Shown here piece by piece: positions 1 through 10,300 of a stretch of 64,000 bases of DNA (its first letter is position 1; the number at the start of each line of letters is the position of its first letter). The position numbers were made by a program, and so were the translations under genes. Below the pieces are notes generated by a model. The model worked only from the letters and a program-made list of their open reading frames with translations. It made no database searches and was not told the origin of the DNA. Source of the stretch: Actinobacteria bacterium IMCC26207 (GTDB lineage Bacteria; Actinomycetota; Acidimicrobiia; Acidimicrobiales; Microtrichaceae); assembly GCA_001025035.1 (NCBI GenBank), contig LCZK01000010.1:124001-188000 (forward strand), read 5' to 3'.

Positions 1-420
1 CTCACTGCGTTGTTGTCGGTCATGGTTCCCCAGCAGAATCGGGAAGATAAAATTCAGGGCAGTGTGAACGTGTCACGCGTTATCGGCACGCAGCGCTTGT
101 TCGACACTGAGCGTGCAACTGCTCGCGCTGCAGTGGCCGTTGATCGCTCGTACGATCCAGAAGGAACCGCTCGCCAACTCGTAGCAATCTTTGCTTCGGG
201 TTCTCGGGCAGAAGGGTTGTCACAACTCACCGTTCCTACAGTGGTGATGCACGGTGATGAAGACCCCTTGGTGAATATTTCTGGTGGCCTACGCACCGCC
301 GAATTAGTCCCCGAAGCAGAGTTCCGCTTGCTAGAAGGCATGGGGCACGATCTGCCGTTGGAATACTGGGACCGCATCATTGAAGGCATCACGGTGAGCG
401 TCGGACGCGCCACACTGTGA
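1..420 (+). CDS. alpha/beta hydrolase, C-terminal part (5' end outside window)
   Basis: The frame is open from base 1, so the gene starts upstream of the window. The visible 139 residues look like the end of an alpha/beta-hydrolase fold: a strand and turn with HGDEDPLV carries the acid residue of the catalytic triad, and GMGHDLP near the end supplies the catalytic histidine. The nucleophile elbow is not in the window, so substrate class cannot be judged. The stop lies 49 bp before the racemase start on the same strand, so co-transcription is likely. Family call is firm; the specific reaction is unknown. Confidence 0.8.
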   Translation, partial: LTALLSVMVPQQNREDKIQGSVNVSRVIGTQRLFDTERATARAAVAVDRSYDPEGTARQLVAIFASGSRAEGLSQLTVPTVVMHGDEDPLVNISGGLRTAELVPEAEFRLLEGMGHDLPLEYWDRIIEGITVSVGRATL

Positions 421-469
421 GCCTGCGCATTATTCGCACCCGGGCAACTTGCCCCTCAAAGGAGATCTC

Positions 470-1633
470 ATGGGCCCATTATCTGGTCTGAAAATTGTTG
501 AAGTTGCCGGAATCGGTCCTGCCCCATTTGCAGCGATGATGCTCTCGGATATGGGCGCAGATGTGATCAGAGTCGACCGTCTCGAGAACTCAAACGGTGG
601 AGATCCGGCAGCTCCTCCCTCTGACATATTCAATCGTGGTCGACGTTCGATTGCGTTGAACCTGAAGTCAGCCGGCGGCCTGAAGACCTTGCTCGATTTG
701 ATTGGCCAAGCCGATGCAGTCATGGAGGGGTTCCGGCCCGGTGTGGCTGAGCGTTTGGGATTCGGTCCCGAGGTCTGCCAAGAGATCAATCCCAAACTGG
801 TCTACGGCCGCATGACCGGGTGGGGTCAAGACGGGCCGTATGCGCTCACTGCTGGCCACGACATCAACTACATCGCACTTGCCGGAGTCCTTGCTCACCT
901 TGGCCGAGAGGGTGAGAAGCCAACGCCGCCGATCAACCTGGTCGGCGACTTCGGTGGCGGAGGGATGCTGCTGGCATTTGGTCTGGTGTGTGCGCTGCTC
1001 GAGGCCGGTCGCTCAGGCCAAGGGCAGGTCGTAGACGCTGCGATGGTGGATGGGTCTGCATCGCTCATGACTATGGTCTGGGGATTCAAAGCCATGGGCA
1101 TGTGGTCTGACGATCGCGGCACAAACCTGTTGGATACGGCCACGCACTTTTATGACACGTACGAATGCGCCGACGGAAACTTCGTTTCGATTGGTTCGAT
1201 CGAACCGCAGTTCTATGCAGAACTCCTCAAGCACACCAACCTTGAGCAGGTATATGTGGATCTCGGAGAGCCGATGCCAACCCAGATGGATAAGGCTAAG
1301 TGGCCAGAGATGAAGGCACATTTGGCGGCCATTTTTGTGACCAAGTCCCGTGACGAGTGGAGCGCCCTGCTCGAAGGCACTGACATCTGTTTTGCCCCTG
1401 TGCTGACCATGGATGAGGCAGCGCAGCATCCTCACAATGTCCATCGAAAGACCTTCGTCGAGGTAGCCGGTATCACCCAGCCAGCGCCATCTCCTCGCTT
1501 TGATCGCACGCCAGGGGAAATTCAACGACCGCCTTCACATCCTGGTCAACACACCGATGAGATTTTGACCGAGTGGCTTGGTGCAGAGAGCCAAGAGATT
1601 GCAGAGTTACGACAAAGCGACTCTGTCGCTTAA
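470..1633 (+). CDS. alpha-methylacyl-CoA racemase, CaiB/BaiF CoA-transferase superfamily
   Basis: A 387-residue class III CoA-transferase fold protein, probably an alpha-methylacyl-CoA racemase. These enzymes interconvert 2R- and 2S-methyl-branched acyl-CoAs so that branched-chain or sterol side chains can enter beta-oxidation. What shows this: the N-terminal GLKIVEVAGIGPAPFAAM block, the AGHDINYIALAG segment whose His is the family's catalytic base, and LVGDFGGGGM containing the catalytic Asp. Length matches the family. An in-frame ATG lies 21 bp upstream at 449, but the ATG at 470 has AAAGGAG 5 bp before it and is chosen. A stop-bearing tandem repeat begins at its stop codon. CoA transfer rather than racemisation cannot be excluded. 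Confidence 0.85.
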   Translation: MGPLSGLKIVEVAGIGPAPFAAMMLSDMGADVIRVDRLENSNGGDPAAPPSDIFNRGRRSIALNLKSAGGLKTLLDLIGQADAVMEGFRPGVAERLGFGPEVCQEINPKLVYGRMTGWGQDGPYALTAGHDINYIALAGVLAHLGREGEKPTPPINLVGDFGGGGMLLAFGLVCALLEAGRSGQGQVVDAAMVDGSASLMTMVWGFKAMGMWSDDRGTNLLDTATHFYDTYECADGNFVSIGSIEPQFYAELLKHTNLEQVYVDLGEPMPTQMDKAKWPEMKAHLAAIFVTKSRDEWSALLEGTDICFAPVLTMDEAAQHPHNVHRKTFVEVAGITQPAPSPRFDRTPGEIQRPPSHPGQHTDEILTEWLGAESQEIAELRQSDSVA

Positions 1634-1700
1634 CCGCAAGACAAGTGGCTTAACCGCAAGACAAGTCGCTTAACTGCAAGTCAAGTGCCCTAGCTGCAAC
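1628..1700 (+). repeat. 20-bp tandem repeat carrying TAA stops, overlapping the racemase stop codon
   Basis: Three copies of a 20-bp unit begin at 1628, 1648 and 1668 (consensus GCTTAACCGCAAGACAAGTG), followed by a decayed fourth. The first copy contains the racemase stop codon TAA at 1631; the next two put TAA at 1651 and 1671. Because 20 is not a multiple of 3, the three TAA codons fall in three different reading frames. Confidence 0.9.
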
Positions 1701-1772
1701 ATAACGTCTCGTTCCGACCCAAATGGCAGTTGGGAATCTGTGCTTGCTTGAGAGCAGCACTAAGTTTGAAAC

Positions 1773-2624
1773 GTGACCACCCTCGTTTGTTTTCATGCCC
1801 ATCCAGATGACGAATGCATCAGCACCGGTGGGGTTATGGCTCGCGCCGCTGCGGCAGGTATTCGGGTCGTCCTAGTAGTTGCAACACGCGGTGAGCGAGG
1901 AGAACCTACGCCTGGAGTACTTGCCGAGGGCGAGCCACTCTGGGAACGCAGGATTTCTGAAAGCTACGCATCTGCAAAGATCTTGGGTGTGCAGCGCGTG
2001 GAGTTCTTGGGCTACGTAGATTCGGGAATGATGGGCGAGACCAGCAACGAATCGCCCTACTCGTTTTGGACTGCAGATGTCGACGCTGCTGCCGGACGCC
2101 TTGCGAGCATCCTGCGGGAGGAGGATGCTCAAATCTTGACCATCTATGACAACAACGGCGGCTATGGCCACCCAGACCACATCATGGTGCATCGAGTTGG
2201 ACTGAGGGCCGCCGAGATGGCTGGAACTCCCCGAGTATTTGAAACAACGATGAATCGCGATCATTTCGAGCGGATGCTGGCGAAATTCACCGAGGCTGGC
2301 GAAATCCCGCCAGCTCTAGAGGCAGCGCTTGAGGTAGCTGAGGACGAGACGAGCACAGGGGCCCAAGAAGAGTTCGTTGCCTCACTCGACGAGTTTGGAA
2401 AGCCTGAATCAGAAATCACTCACGCAGTCAACGTGGCCGATCTAGTCGGCCTGAAGCGTGAAGCCATGCTGGCTCACCGAAGCCAAATTGCAGATGACTC
2501 CTGGTTTCTCACCATGGACCCAGATTCATTCGCTTCAGCATTCGGCACGGAGTGGTTCATCGAGACGGGAGTCCCACGAGCCGAGGGTGACCCATTTAGT
2601 GACGCTCTCTGGTCTGCGGAGTGA
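1773..2624 (+). CDS. PIG-L family deacetylase/amidase (MshB/Mca-like)
   Basis: A 283-residue zinc-dependent LmbE/PIG-L protein. In actinobacteria this family includes MshB, which deacetylates GlcNAc-Ins in mycothiol synthesis, and Mca, which cleaves mycothiol S-conjugates during detoxification. Zinc-binding and catalytic residues are visible in HAHPDDE near residue 9 and in YGHPDH near residue 132; GYVDSGM between them is typical of the MshB/Mca branch. The start is GTG at 1773. Length is closer to Mca, but I cannot separate Mca from MshB or a bacillithiol-type relative without alignment. It overlaps the next gene by 4 bp, so the two are translationally coupled. Confidence 0.8.
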   Translation: MTTLVCFHAHPDDECISTGGVMARAAAAGIRVVLVVATRGERGEPTPGVLAEGEPLWERRISESYASAKILGVQRVEFLGYVDSGMMGETSNESPYSFWTADVDAAAGRLASILREEDAQILTIYDNNGGYGHPDHIMVHRVGLRAAEMAGTPRVFETTMNRDHFERMLAKFTEAGEIPPALEAALEVAEDETSTGAQEEFVASLDEFGKPESEITHAVNVADLVGLKREAMLAHRSQIADDSWFLTMDPDSFASAFGTEWFIETGVPRAEGDPFSDALWSAE

Positions 2625-2977
2625 TTGTCAATCTGCACGCAACCTGGGCTTGGATGGTCATTGTGGGCAATGGCGTTGCGGGCCTGTGGTGCCTCGGGGC
2701 GCACTGGTGGCCACCCCTGCGAGTCAAGGTGCTGTGGGGGTTTGTGGTGTTCATGGAACTCACCATTTTTGTGCAGGCTGGTTTGGGGGTCTACATGATG
2801 GCAGTTCAGGGCATATCGGCCCCCGCAATGCACACCTTCTACGGATTTATCGCAATTGTCTCCGTAGCCATCCTGTACGGCTATCGCACGCAGGTGCGCG
2901 CTTGGCAGTACCTGCTGTACGGATTCGGTGGCCTGTTTCTGATGGGGCTCGGAATTCGAGCGCTGTTGCTTGCCTAG
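2621..2977 (+). CDS. small four-TM membrane protein
   Basis: A 118-residue hydrophobic protein with about four membrane helices (near residues 8-27, 36-58, 68-88 and 95-115) and several Trp residues. It starts with GTG overlapping the stop of the PIG-L gene (GTGA). Short positively charged loops such as YRTQVR are present. I do not recognise a catalytic motif. Coupling to the amidase suggests shared expression but does not reveal the role. Confidence 0.7.
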   Translation: MIVNLHATWAWMVIVGNGVAGLWCLGAHWWPPLRVKVLWGFVVFMELTIFVQAGLGVYMMAVQGISAPAMHTFYGFIAIVSVAILYGYRTQVRAWQYLLYGFGGLFLMGLGIRALLLA

Positions 2978-3021
2978 GGCGATACCGTCAGGCTCGCAAG
3001 CGGATCACCTGCCCTAACGAG

Positions 3022-4830
<1,809 letters not shown>

Positions 4831-5067
4831 GGGACTCCTCAATGGTTATCTAAGGGACTGCACTCGCAGCTGAATTGGTCAGCACAAGCACCTGTCTGAA
4901 TCGAAAATGGTCAAGAACTACTCGTTGGCCTGCAGATCCTTATGAGGCTGCAGGAGTACTCCAAATGACTGTACGTCTCTCGGTAGAAGTTTCAACAACT
5001 GCAGGGATAATTTCCTTCCAATATGTTGCCCAACCCCTGAGCGCGTTCGCCAGTCGAAGCATGGTGA

Positions 5068-5085
5068 TCGGAAAAATATTTCCGA
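5068..5085. promoter_or_regulatory. 18-bp palindrome upstream of pckG
   Basis: TCGGAAA, a 4-bp AATA centre, then TTTCCGA: a perfect 7-bp inverted repeat in the 270-bp gap between the cold-shock-like gene and pckG. It has no T-run, so a dimeric repressor site is more likely than an intrinsic terminator. The rest of 4831-5100 shows no other gene or clear motif. Confidence 0.4.
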
Positions 5086-5100
5086 CAGCCCGTAACGGCG

Positions 5101-5352
5101 TCAGACCTCGGGGACCGGCTCAGCATGCTGCTGAAACGCCGGGGTACCCATATCTACTTCTGATCCCAGGTTCAAGTTTGTGGCTCGACCCTCTGTGTCC
5201 AAGTCGAAGCACACTCGTTGGCCTTGGCGAAGCATGCGGAAAACCGTTCCTTCAAGAGAGTTCGGCGCAAGGTCGTACTCGCTCATGTCAGTGTCGCGAA
5301 CGATGATTCCATCGCTCGAGGCCGGATCGTAGGACTTAATGACGCCTTGCAT
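5101..5352 (-). CDS. cold-shock-like OB-fold protein
   Basis: An 83-residue protein that starts MQGVIKSYDPASSDGIIVRD, echoing the CspA pattern in which a Lys/Trp-rich first strand is followed by a Gly-rich turn and a second strand. Downstream segments (EGTVFRMLRQGQRVCFDL) fit the later strands of a cold-shock OB fold. The RNP1 and RNP2 aromatic residues typical of CspA (KGFGFI, VFVH) are largely missing, so nucleic-acid binding is uncertain. It lies on the minus strand about 60 bp after rpmB. Confidence 0.6.
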   Translation of the reverse strand: MQGVIKSYDPASSDGIIVRDTDMSEYDLAPNSLEGTVFRMLRQGQRVCFDLDTEGRATNLNLGSEVDMGTPAFQQHAEPVPEV

Positions 5353-5413
5353 CTCGGAACTCCCTGTCGCTCTGCGGGGGGTTACCTGATTTGGGTAAAC
5401 CCAGAGCAGTCAG

Positions 5414-5620
5414 TTACGCGTTAGTGCGTACGGTGGGCTTTTGGATCTTCCCGGCTTTGATGCAGCGGGTGCAAACGTTCATTCGCTTGGTGGAGGATCC
5501 CACCTGAACGCGGATGCGCTGAATGTTGGGATTCCAACGGCGCTTTGTGCGGCGATGGGAGTGGCTGAGGCTCATGCCGAAGATGGGTTTTTTGTCGCAG
5601 ACTTCACAAACGGCGGCCAT
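5414..5620 (-). CDS. rpmB: 50S ribosomal protein bL28, zinc-binding form
   Basis: A 68-residue bL28. The order is [12 protein letters not shown], then [15 protein letters not shown], and [12 protein letters not shown] near the end. Two CxxC pairs (Cys5/Cys8 and the pair near residue 50) make this the zinc-containing C+ version. Position next to the divergent DhaL-like gene and recG is conserved in many Gram-positive and actinobacterial genomes. Confidence 0.96.
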   Translation of the reverse strand: MAAVCEVCDKKPIFGMSLSHSHRRTKRRWNPNIQRIRVQVGSSTKRMNVCTRCIKAGKIQKPTVRTNA

Positions 5621-5816
5621 GCTGTGCTCTCTTGTCGCTCTTGGAAACGTGACGGCGGGGCTGTCGGACCCCTAGGGGATTCCTTCAGTAGCTCTCACGG
5701 GATCACTTAGGTGTGAACCGAGGCGAAATACTAGTTCAGGTCGGCCACAAACTCACAAGCAGGCCTTGAGCGCCCTAGCAACCCCAGGTCACAGGTCCTC
5801 AGTAGGATTCACCCTG

Positions 5817-6917
5817 ATGTCATTCCCCTCGCAGATTTCCGCCATCGAACTGCTCTCAGCGTTTCGCTCCATTGCTCAGGTCGTGGCCGAACATGAACAA
5901 GCACTCAACCGACTGCAGACTGAAGACGAAGAGGATTCGGGGTCTGCCTGGGAGTCCGCGCGTGAGCAGGAGTTAGAGAGTGAGCAGGGATTAGAGGGTG
6001 AGCAGGGGTTAGAGGGTGAGCAGGGGTTAGAGGGTGAGTCAAACCCTGGGGTTCGAGAGAACCTCCGGTCAGATACCAGCGACTCGACTGGCAGTGATTT
6101 TGACGGCACAGATTTTGCCGGCACAGATTTTGCTGGCACGGATTTGGCTGGCACAGATCTTGCTCGGACGCTGGCAGCAGCGGTTGCGGTTGCGGACGGG
6201 GCTGCAGATATGGCACATCTGTTTGACGGCCTGCGGCGCGGTGCTGCCGAAGGTGCAGCAGGTCCGGCCGGTCAGAGCCTAGCTACGGTCTTCTCGGGTC
6301 TAGCTGAGGTGCTGTGCAACCTTGATCACTTAGACGGCGCAGGTCTTGCACTCGGCCTTGAGGTTGCCGCAGAACTGCTTGCATCTCAAGAAAATGGGCA
6401 GAATCGCGGTGCCATGGCGGCAGTGCTTGCGGCAACGGCGGCCGGCGCATTGAGCGCAGTTGATGACGGCGCAGATCTTGCAGAGGTGGTCATCACTGCA
6501 GCAGATGAAGGTCTGGAAGAACTCGAGCTTGGCCCGCAGTCCAACCCGGACCTTGCCGACCGCGGGGTAGTCGACGCAGCCGCAGCAGGGTTTCTTTTGA
6601 TGCTCGACACCCTTGCCAGCGTGCTGACCGGAGAACCGCTCCCTTCCCCGCCAGAAGATGCGCCCCGACTGATCACCGGAGGGCTCCAGTTTGTGGTGCG
6701 TTGTGAAGTCGTTGCGCACGAAGGCTGCGGCCTTGAATCTGCGAACTGGTTGGAGAGCACCTGGCATGAACTCGGTACGCTCAAATTGTTCGACGGAATC
6801 GGTCCAATTTGGAAGGCGGAACTGCTCACCACGCTGCCGGGTGAAGCAGTGGAAGCAATCTTTGCTGTTGGCCGTCCCCAGAATCTTCATATTGGCCTGC
6901 CAACCGAGCCCTCATGA
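5817..6917 (+). CDS. degenerate DhaL/FakA-like protein with repeat insertions
   Basis: A 366-residue protein in the slot (rpmB to recG) normally held by a DhaL-domain fatty-acid kinase-like protein. The second half still follows that family: a GLRRGAAEGAAGPAG helix where the family has GARGNSG, a RGVVDAAAAGFLLML segment matching the conserved VVDAGG-G motif, and a C-terminal strand-helix region ending GRPQNLHIG. The Asp cluster and Asn-Ser that bind Mg-nucleotide are missing, and the N-terminal region is replaced by acidic hexapeptide repeats and five pentapeptide-type repeats. A TTG at 5766 is possible, but ATG at 5817 follows AGGA and starts the hydrophobic helix. It overlaps recG by 4 bp. 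Likely a pseudoenzyme or scaffold. Confidence 0.65.
   Translation: MSFPSQISAIELLSAFRSIAQVVAEHEQALNRLQTEDEEDSGSAWESAREQELESEQGLEGEQGLEGEQGLEGESNPGVRENLRSDTSDSTGSDFDGTDFAGTDFAGTDLAGTDLARTLAAAVAVADGAADMAHLFDGLRRGAAEGAAGPAGQSLATVFSGLAEVLCNLDHLDGAGLALGLEVAAELLASQENGQNRGAMAAVLAATAAGALSAVDDGADLAEVVITAADEGLEELELGPQSNPDLADRGVVDAAAAGFLLMLDTLASVLTGEPLPSPPEDAPRLITGGLQFVVRCEVVAHEGCGLESANWLESTWHELGTLKLFDGIGPIWKAELLTTLPGEAVEAIFAVGRPQNLHIGLPTEPS
5964..6035 (+). repeat. 18-bp coding tandem repeat, four copies
   Basis: Four units of GAGCAGGGGTTAGAGGGT type start at 5964, 5982, 6000 and 6018 and encode EQGLEG hexapeptides. The first two copies have diverged slightly and the last two are identical, indicating recent expansion. 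Confidence 0.92.
6096..6170 (+). repeat. 15-bp coding tandem repeat encoding pentapeptide repeats, five copies
   Basis: Five 15-bp units from 6096 encode DFDGT, DFAGT, DFAGT, DLAGT and DLART. This follows the A(D/N)LXX rule of pentapeptide-repeat proteins, with Phe or Leu at the centre, although five units give little more than one coil. Confidence 0.88.
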
Positions 6918-9070
6918 CGACCCCCATCACCCTGACAGATCTTGATGGGATGGGCGTGAGTCGATTGCAGGGAGTGGGCCCCAAGAAACTCAAGGGCCTT
7001 GAGGTTCTGGGGATTTCTTCGCTGCTCGACCTGCTCACGAATTACCCGCGCAGATATATCGATCGGACCCGAGAAGCGCAGATTGCATCAGCCGGCCTTG
7101 GTATAGAGGTCTTGATTCTTGGAGAGGTCGCCTCGGTTTCTGCGCGTCGCACTCGAAACGGCAAGGTGATAGTCGTTGCAGACATTCGCGACTCCACGGG
7201 CACCTTGCGCTGCACCTTCTTTAACCAAGCTTGGCGAGAGCATCAACTTGGTAGCGGTCAGGTCGGCGAACTTGCAATCTTCGGCAAGATCGAGATGTTT
7301 AACGGCAAGCGGCAGATGACGAACCCGGTTGTCGACCTGATCGGGACTCGCACCGGAAAAATTGTTTCGGTGTATCCACTTTCGGAGAAGTCAGGGCTGT
7401 CGACTTGGGATATCGGAGACTGGGTGGCGCAGGTCCTCCGCCGCTGTGCTGATCGAGGCATTGCAGACCCTGTGCCGGCCAACGTTCTGCAGTCGCTTGG
7501 CCTGATGGACCGCCAGTCTGCGTTCGCTGGAATTCACGCACCAGATTCCATGGCACATATGGTCAGTTCTCGGAATCGCTTGGTCTTTGACGAACTGCTT
7601 CGACTGCAGTTGTCGCTAGTACAACGACAACGGGATCTTGAGCGGAATTCGATCGGCATTGTTCAAGAGATTGGCGCTACATCTGGGCCTGCGCCTGGGC
7701 TGGTGCGCTCCTTCTTGGAGGCACTTCCCTACAGCCTTACCTCGGCACAGCAGCGCGCCATAACCGAGATCAACGCAGACCTTGCTCGCCCGATCCCAAT
7801 GCACCGGTTGTTGCAGGGGGACGTGGGCTCCGGAAAGACTGTCGTAGCTGTCAACACGTTGCTCACGGCAGTCCAAGGAGGCCATCAAGGAGCTTTGATG
7901 GCCCCGACGGAAGTGCTAGCGGAACAACACGGCATATCTGTCAGGGCTCTGATTGGTGAAATGACTATTGATGCGCCGGACACACTGCTGGGCACTCGCC
8001 CGTTGTCAGTCGGCCTGCTCACCAACCGAACTCGAGCAGCACAGCGCCGCGCGGTGCTCGCAAGTTTGGCCGACGGAACCCTAGATATTTTGATTGGTAC
8101 CCATGCGCTGATTCAAGAGGCAGTTCAGTTTCATTCGCTTGGCGTTGTGGTGATCGATGAACAGCATCGCTTTGGTGTCGAACAGCGCGCTGCGCTGCGC
8201 TCTGCGAACGCCGATTCCACGATTCCCGATGTGTTGGTCATGACCGCAACGCCCATTCCGCGCACTGCTGCGATGACCGTGTACGGAGATCTTGACGTAA
8301 CTGTCCTCGACGAGCTTCCACCGGGCAGGACACCAATCGAAACCAGTTGGGTGGCAGGTCAAGCAGAAGAAGAACAAGCATGGGAACTCGTACGCAGCCA
8401 AGTTGAAGCTGGCTATCAGACCTATGTGGTGTGCCCTCTTATTGAAGAGTCAGAGAAGCTTGAAGTGGCCTCTGCGCAAGAGACTCTTGAACGACTTTCC
8501 GCCAACGAACTGAGTGGTCTTCGTCTTGGTCTATTGCATGGCCGGATGGCCTCGGATGACAAGCAGGCCGTTATGGATCAGTTCCGAGCAGCAGAACTAG
8601 ACGTACTGATTGCAACCACGGTGATCGAAGTTGGCGTTGACGTTCCGAATGCAACCGTGATGGTCATCCTTGACGCTGACCGGTTTGGCATTGCTCAATT
8701 GCATCAGTTGCGAGGCCGAGTCGGGCGCGGTGGGGCCAAGGGATACTGCGTGCTCGTAGCCACATCGGAACTCACACCCGATGCGCAAGCGCGCTTAGAG
8801 GCAATGGTGAGAACTACGGACGGGTTCGAGCTAGCCGAGGTTGACCTTGACCTTCGGGGCGAAGGAACAGTTATGGGTGAGCGCCAAAAAGGCCGAAATG
8901 ACCTACAACTGGCATCCCTGCGCCGAGATCGGGATTGGGTCGAGAAAGCACGTGCGGTTGCAATTGAGATTGTCGGGGACGGCACAGGCTTGGAGCAACA
9001 TCCGCTGCTTGGTGCAGAGCTCGCCTTGGTGCTTGACGATGAGGATCGCGAGTTCCTGCATAAGTCCTAA
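6914..9070 (+). CDS. recG: ATP-dependent DNA helicase RecG
   Basis: A 718-residue superfamily 2 helicase that remodels stalled forks and Holliday junctions. The N-terminal wedge/OB region includes GVGPKKLKGLEVLGI and strands up to about residue 190. The helicase core has Walker A GDVGSGKT near residue 303, DEQHRFG (motif II), VMTATPIPRT (motif III) and the RecG TRG-like segment with HQLRGRVGRG and the C-terminal GERQKGRNDL. Length is slightly above the usual 680-700. The ATG overlaps the stop of the DhaL-like gene (ATGA), so the two are coupled; rsmD and coaD follow. A stop-bearing 17-bp repeat lies just downstream. Confidence 0.97.
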   Translation: MTTPITLTDLDGMGVSRLQGVGPKKLKGLEVLGISSLLDLLTNYPRRYIDRTREAQIASAGLGIEVLILGEVASVSARRTRNGKVIVVADIRDSTGTLRCTFFNQAWREHQLGSGQVGELAIFGKIEMFNGKRQMTNPVVDLIGTRTGKIVSVYPLSEKSGLSTWDIGDWVAQVLRRCADRGIADPVPANVLQSLGLMDRQSAFAGIHAPDSMAHMVSSRNRLVFDELLRLQLSLVQRQRDLERNSIGIVQEIGATSGPAPGLVRSFLEALPYSLTSAQQRAITEINADLARPIPMHRLLQGDVGSGKTVVAVNTLLTAVQGGHQGALMAPTEVLAEQHGISVRALIGEMTIDAPDTLLGTRPLSVGLLTNRTRAAQRRAVLASLADGTLDILIGTHALIQEAVQFHSLGVVVIDEQHRFGVEQRAALRSANADSTIPDVLVMTATPIPRTAAMTVYGDLDVTVLDELPPGRTPIETSWVAGQAEEEQAWELVRSQVEAGYQTYVVCPLIEESEKLEVASAQETLERLSANELSGLRLGLLHGRMASDDKQAVMDQFRAAELDVLIATTVIEVGVDVPNATVMVILDADRFGIAQLHQLRGRVGRGGAKGYCVLVATSELTPDAQARLEAMVRTTDGFELAEVDLDLRGEGTVMGERQKGRNDLQLASLRRDRDWVEKARAVAIEIVGDGTGLEQHPLLGAELALVLDDEDREFLHKS

Positions 9071-9080
9071 CCGGCACGGA

Positions 9081-9131
9081 TGACTCTGCCATACCGCTGA
9101 CCCTGCCATACCGCTGACCCTGCGATACCGA
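9081..9131 (+). repeat. 17-bp tandem repeat carrying TGA stops after recG
   Basis: Three copies of TGACCCTGCCATACCGC-type units start at 9081, 9098 and 9115, beginning 11 bp after the recG stop. Each begins with TGA, and the 17-bp period puts the three TGA codons in three different frames. Confidence 0.9.
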
Positions 9132-9185
9132 TGTCAGTGGTGGTCGGGGAGTCTCCTAAAGTGAAACTGTGAACGCTGTTGCACT

Positions 9186-9746
9186 ATGAGGATCGTTGCG
9201 GGATCCCGCCGAGGCCGAAAACTAACCACGCTGACTGGTACCGATGTTCGCCCAACTGGAGACAGGGTCCGTGAGGCGATCTTCAACGCACTCGGCTCAA
9301 TGGGAGTCATTGAGGACGCGAATGTGCTGGACCTTTTTGCTGGTTCAGGTGCACTCGGCCTCGAGGCAATCTCTCGAGGTGCGAAGCATGTGACGTTCGT
9401 TGACTCATCTCCACAGGCCCTTGACGTTGTCCGAGCAAATATTGCTGCCTGCGACTGTGCTGACTCCTGCACGGTGGTCCGTTCCGAGGCTGCAGCGCAT
9501 CTCGCCCGGAACCAAACTACCTATGACCTTGTGTTACTTGATCCCCCCTACGAGTTTGATTCTTGGGCAGAACTACTAGGCGGTCTTGAGGCGCAGACTA
9601 TGGTCATCGAATCCAACCGACCGATCGAAGCACCTGCTGGCTCACAGGTTCTCAGAGAACGCAAGTACGGGGGTACGGTGGTTACAGTGATGGCTCCCAT
9701 CCTTGCCGTTGCCAGTGACCGCCCCCCATCGGAGGAACACTCATGA
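9186..9746 (+). CDS. rsmD: 16S rRNA (guanine(966)-N2)-methyltransferase
   Basis: A 186-residue SAM-dependent methyltransferase acting on G966 of 16S rRNA (E. coli numbering). Features: MRIVAGSRRGRKL start, VRPTGDRVREAIFNAL, the SAM-binding LDLFAGSGALGLEA near residue 46, and the catalytic DPPY near residue 118. It overlaps coaD by 4 bp, the usual rsmD-coaD arrangement. Upstream is only the recG repeat region. Confidence 0.95.
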   Translation: MRIVAGSRRGRKLTTLTGTDVRPTGDRVREAIFNALGSMGVIEDANVLDLFAGSGALGLEAISRGAKHVTFVDSSPQALDVVRANIAACDCADSCTVVRSEAAAHLARNQTTYDLVLLDPPYEFDSWAELLGGLEAQTMVIESNRPIEAPAGSQVLRERKYGGTVVTVMAPILAVASDRPPSEEHS

Positions 9747-10219
9747 CAGTCGTGTTGTATCCAGGATCCTTTGATCCGATTCACAATGGACATGTTGAAA
9801 TCGTTGAGACTGCAGCGCGCCTGTTTGACAAAGTCATCGTTGCGGCGATGCGGAATCCTCAGAAGGGCGAGCCACTCTTTACCCTCGATGAGCGCCAGGA
9901 ATTGATTGAGGACTCCCTCGCACACCTCGACAACGTAGAGGTCACGATGTTCTCTTCGCTTGTCGTTGATCTTGCCAAAGAGAAAAACGCTCATTTCATT
10001 ATTAAGGGTCTACGGGCAGTCTCGGACTTTGAGTCTGAGTTGCAGATGGCGCAAATGAACCGCTCAATCTCTGGAGTAGACACGCTCTTTGTTCCCTCTG
10101 CTTCGAGGAACTCTTTTCTGGCCTCGAAACTGATTCGTGAAGTAGCCCGATTCGGAGGCGACGTCACCACCATGGTGCCTGCACCTGTCGCCAACCGGCT
10201 ACAAGAGAAATTCGGCTAA
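9743..10219 (+). CDS. coaD: phosphopantetheine adenylyltransferase
   Basis: A 158-residue nucleotidyltransferase that transfers AMP from ATP to 4'-phosphopantetheine, the penultimate step of coenzyme A synthesis. The family motifs are present: YPGSFDPIHNGH with the HxGH nucleotide site, IIKGLRAVSDFE with the substrate Arg, and the C-terminal SSxxIRE-like ASKLIREVARFGGDV. Length is normal. Translation is probably coupled to rsmD. Confidence 0.97.
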   Translation: MTVVLYPGSFDPIHNGHVEIVETAARLFDKVIVAAMRNPQKGEPLFTLDERQELIEDSLAHLDNVEVTMFSSLVVDLAKEKNAHFIIKGLRAVSDFESELQMAQMNRSISGVDTLFVPSASRNSFLASKLIREVARFGGDVTTMVPAPVANRLQEKFG

Positions 10220-10300
10220 CGGCCCAAAGAAATCGTCCGAGCCCTCGTAGGACTGAGTAATCGCGAGTAAGGCTAGTGACTCTGACAATATGGAGGGACC

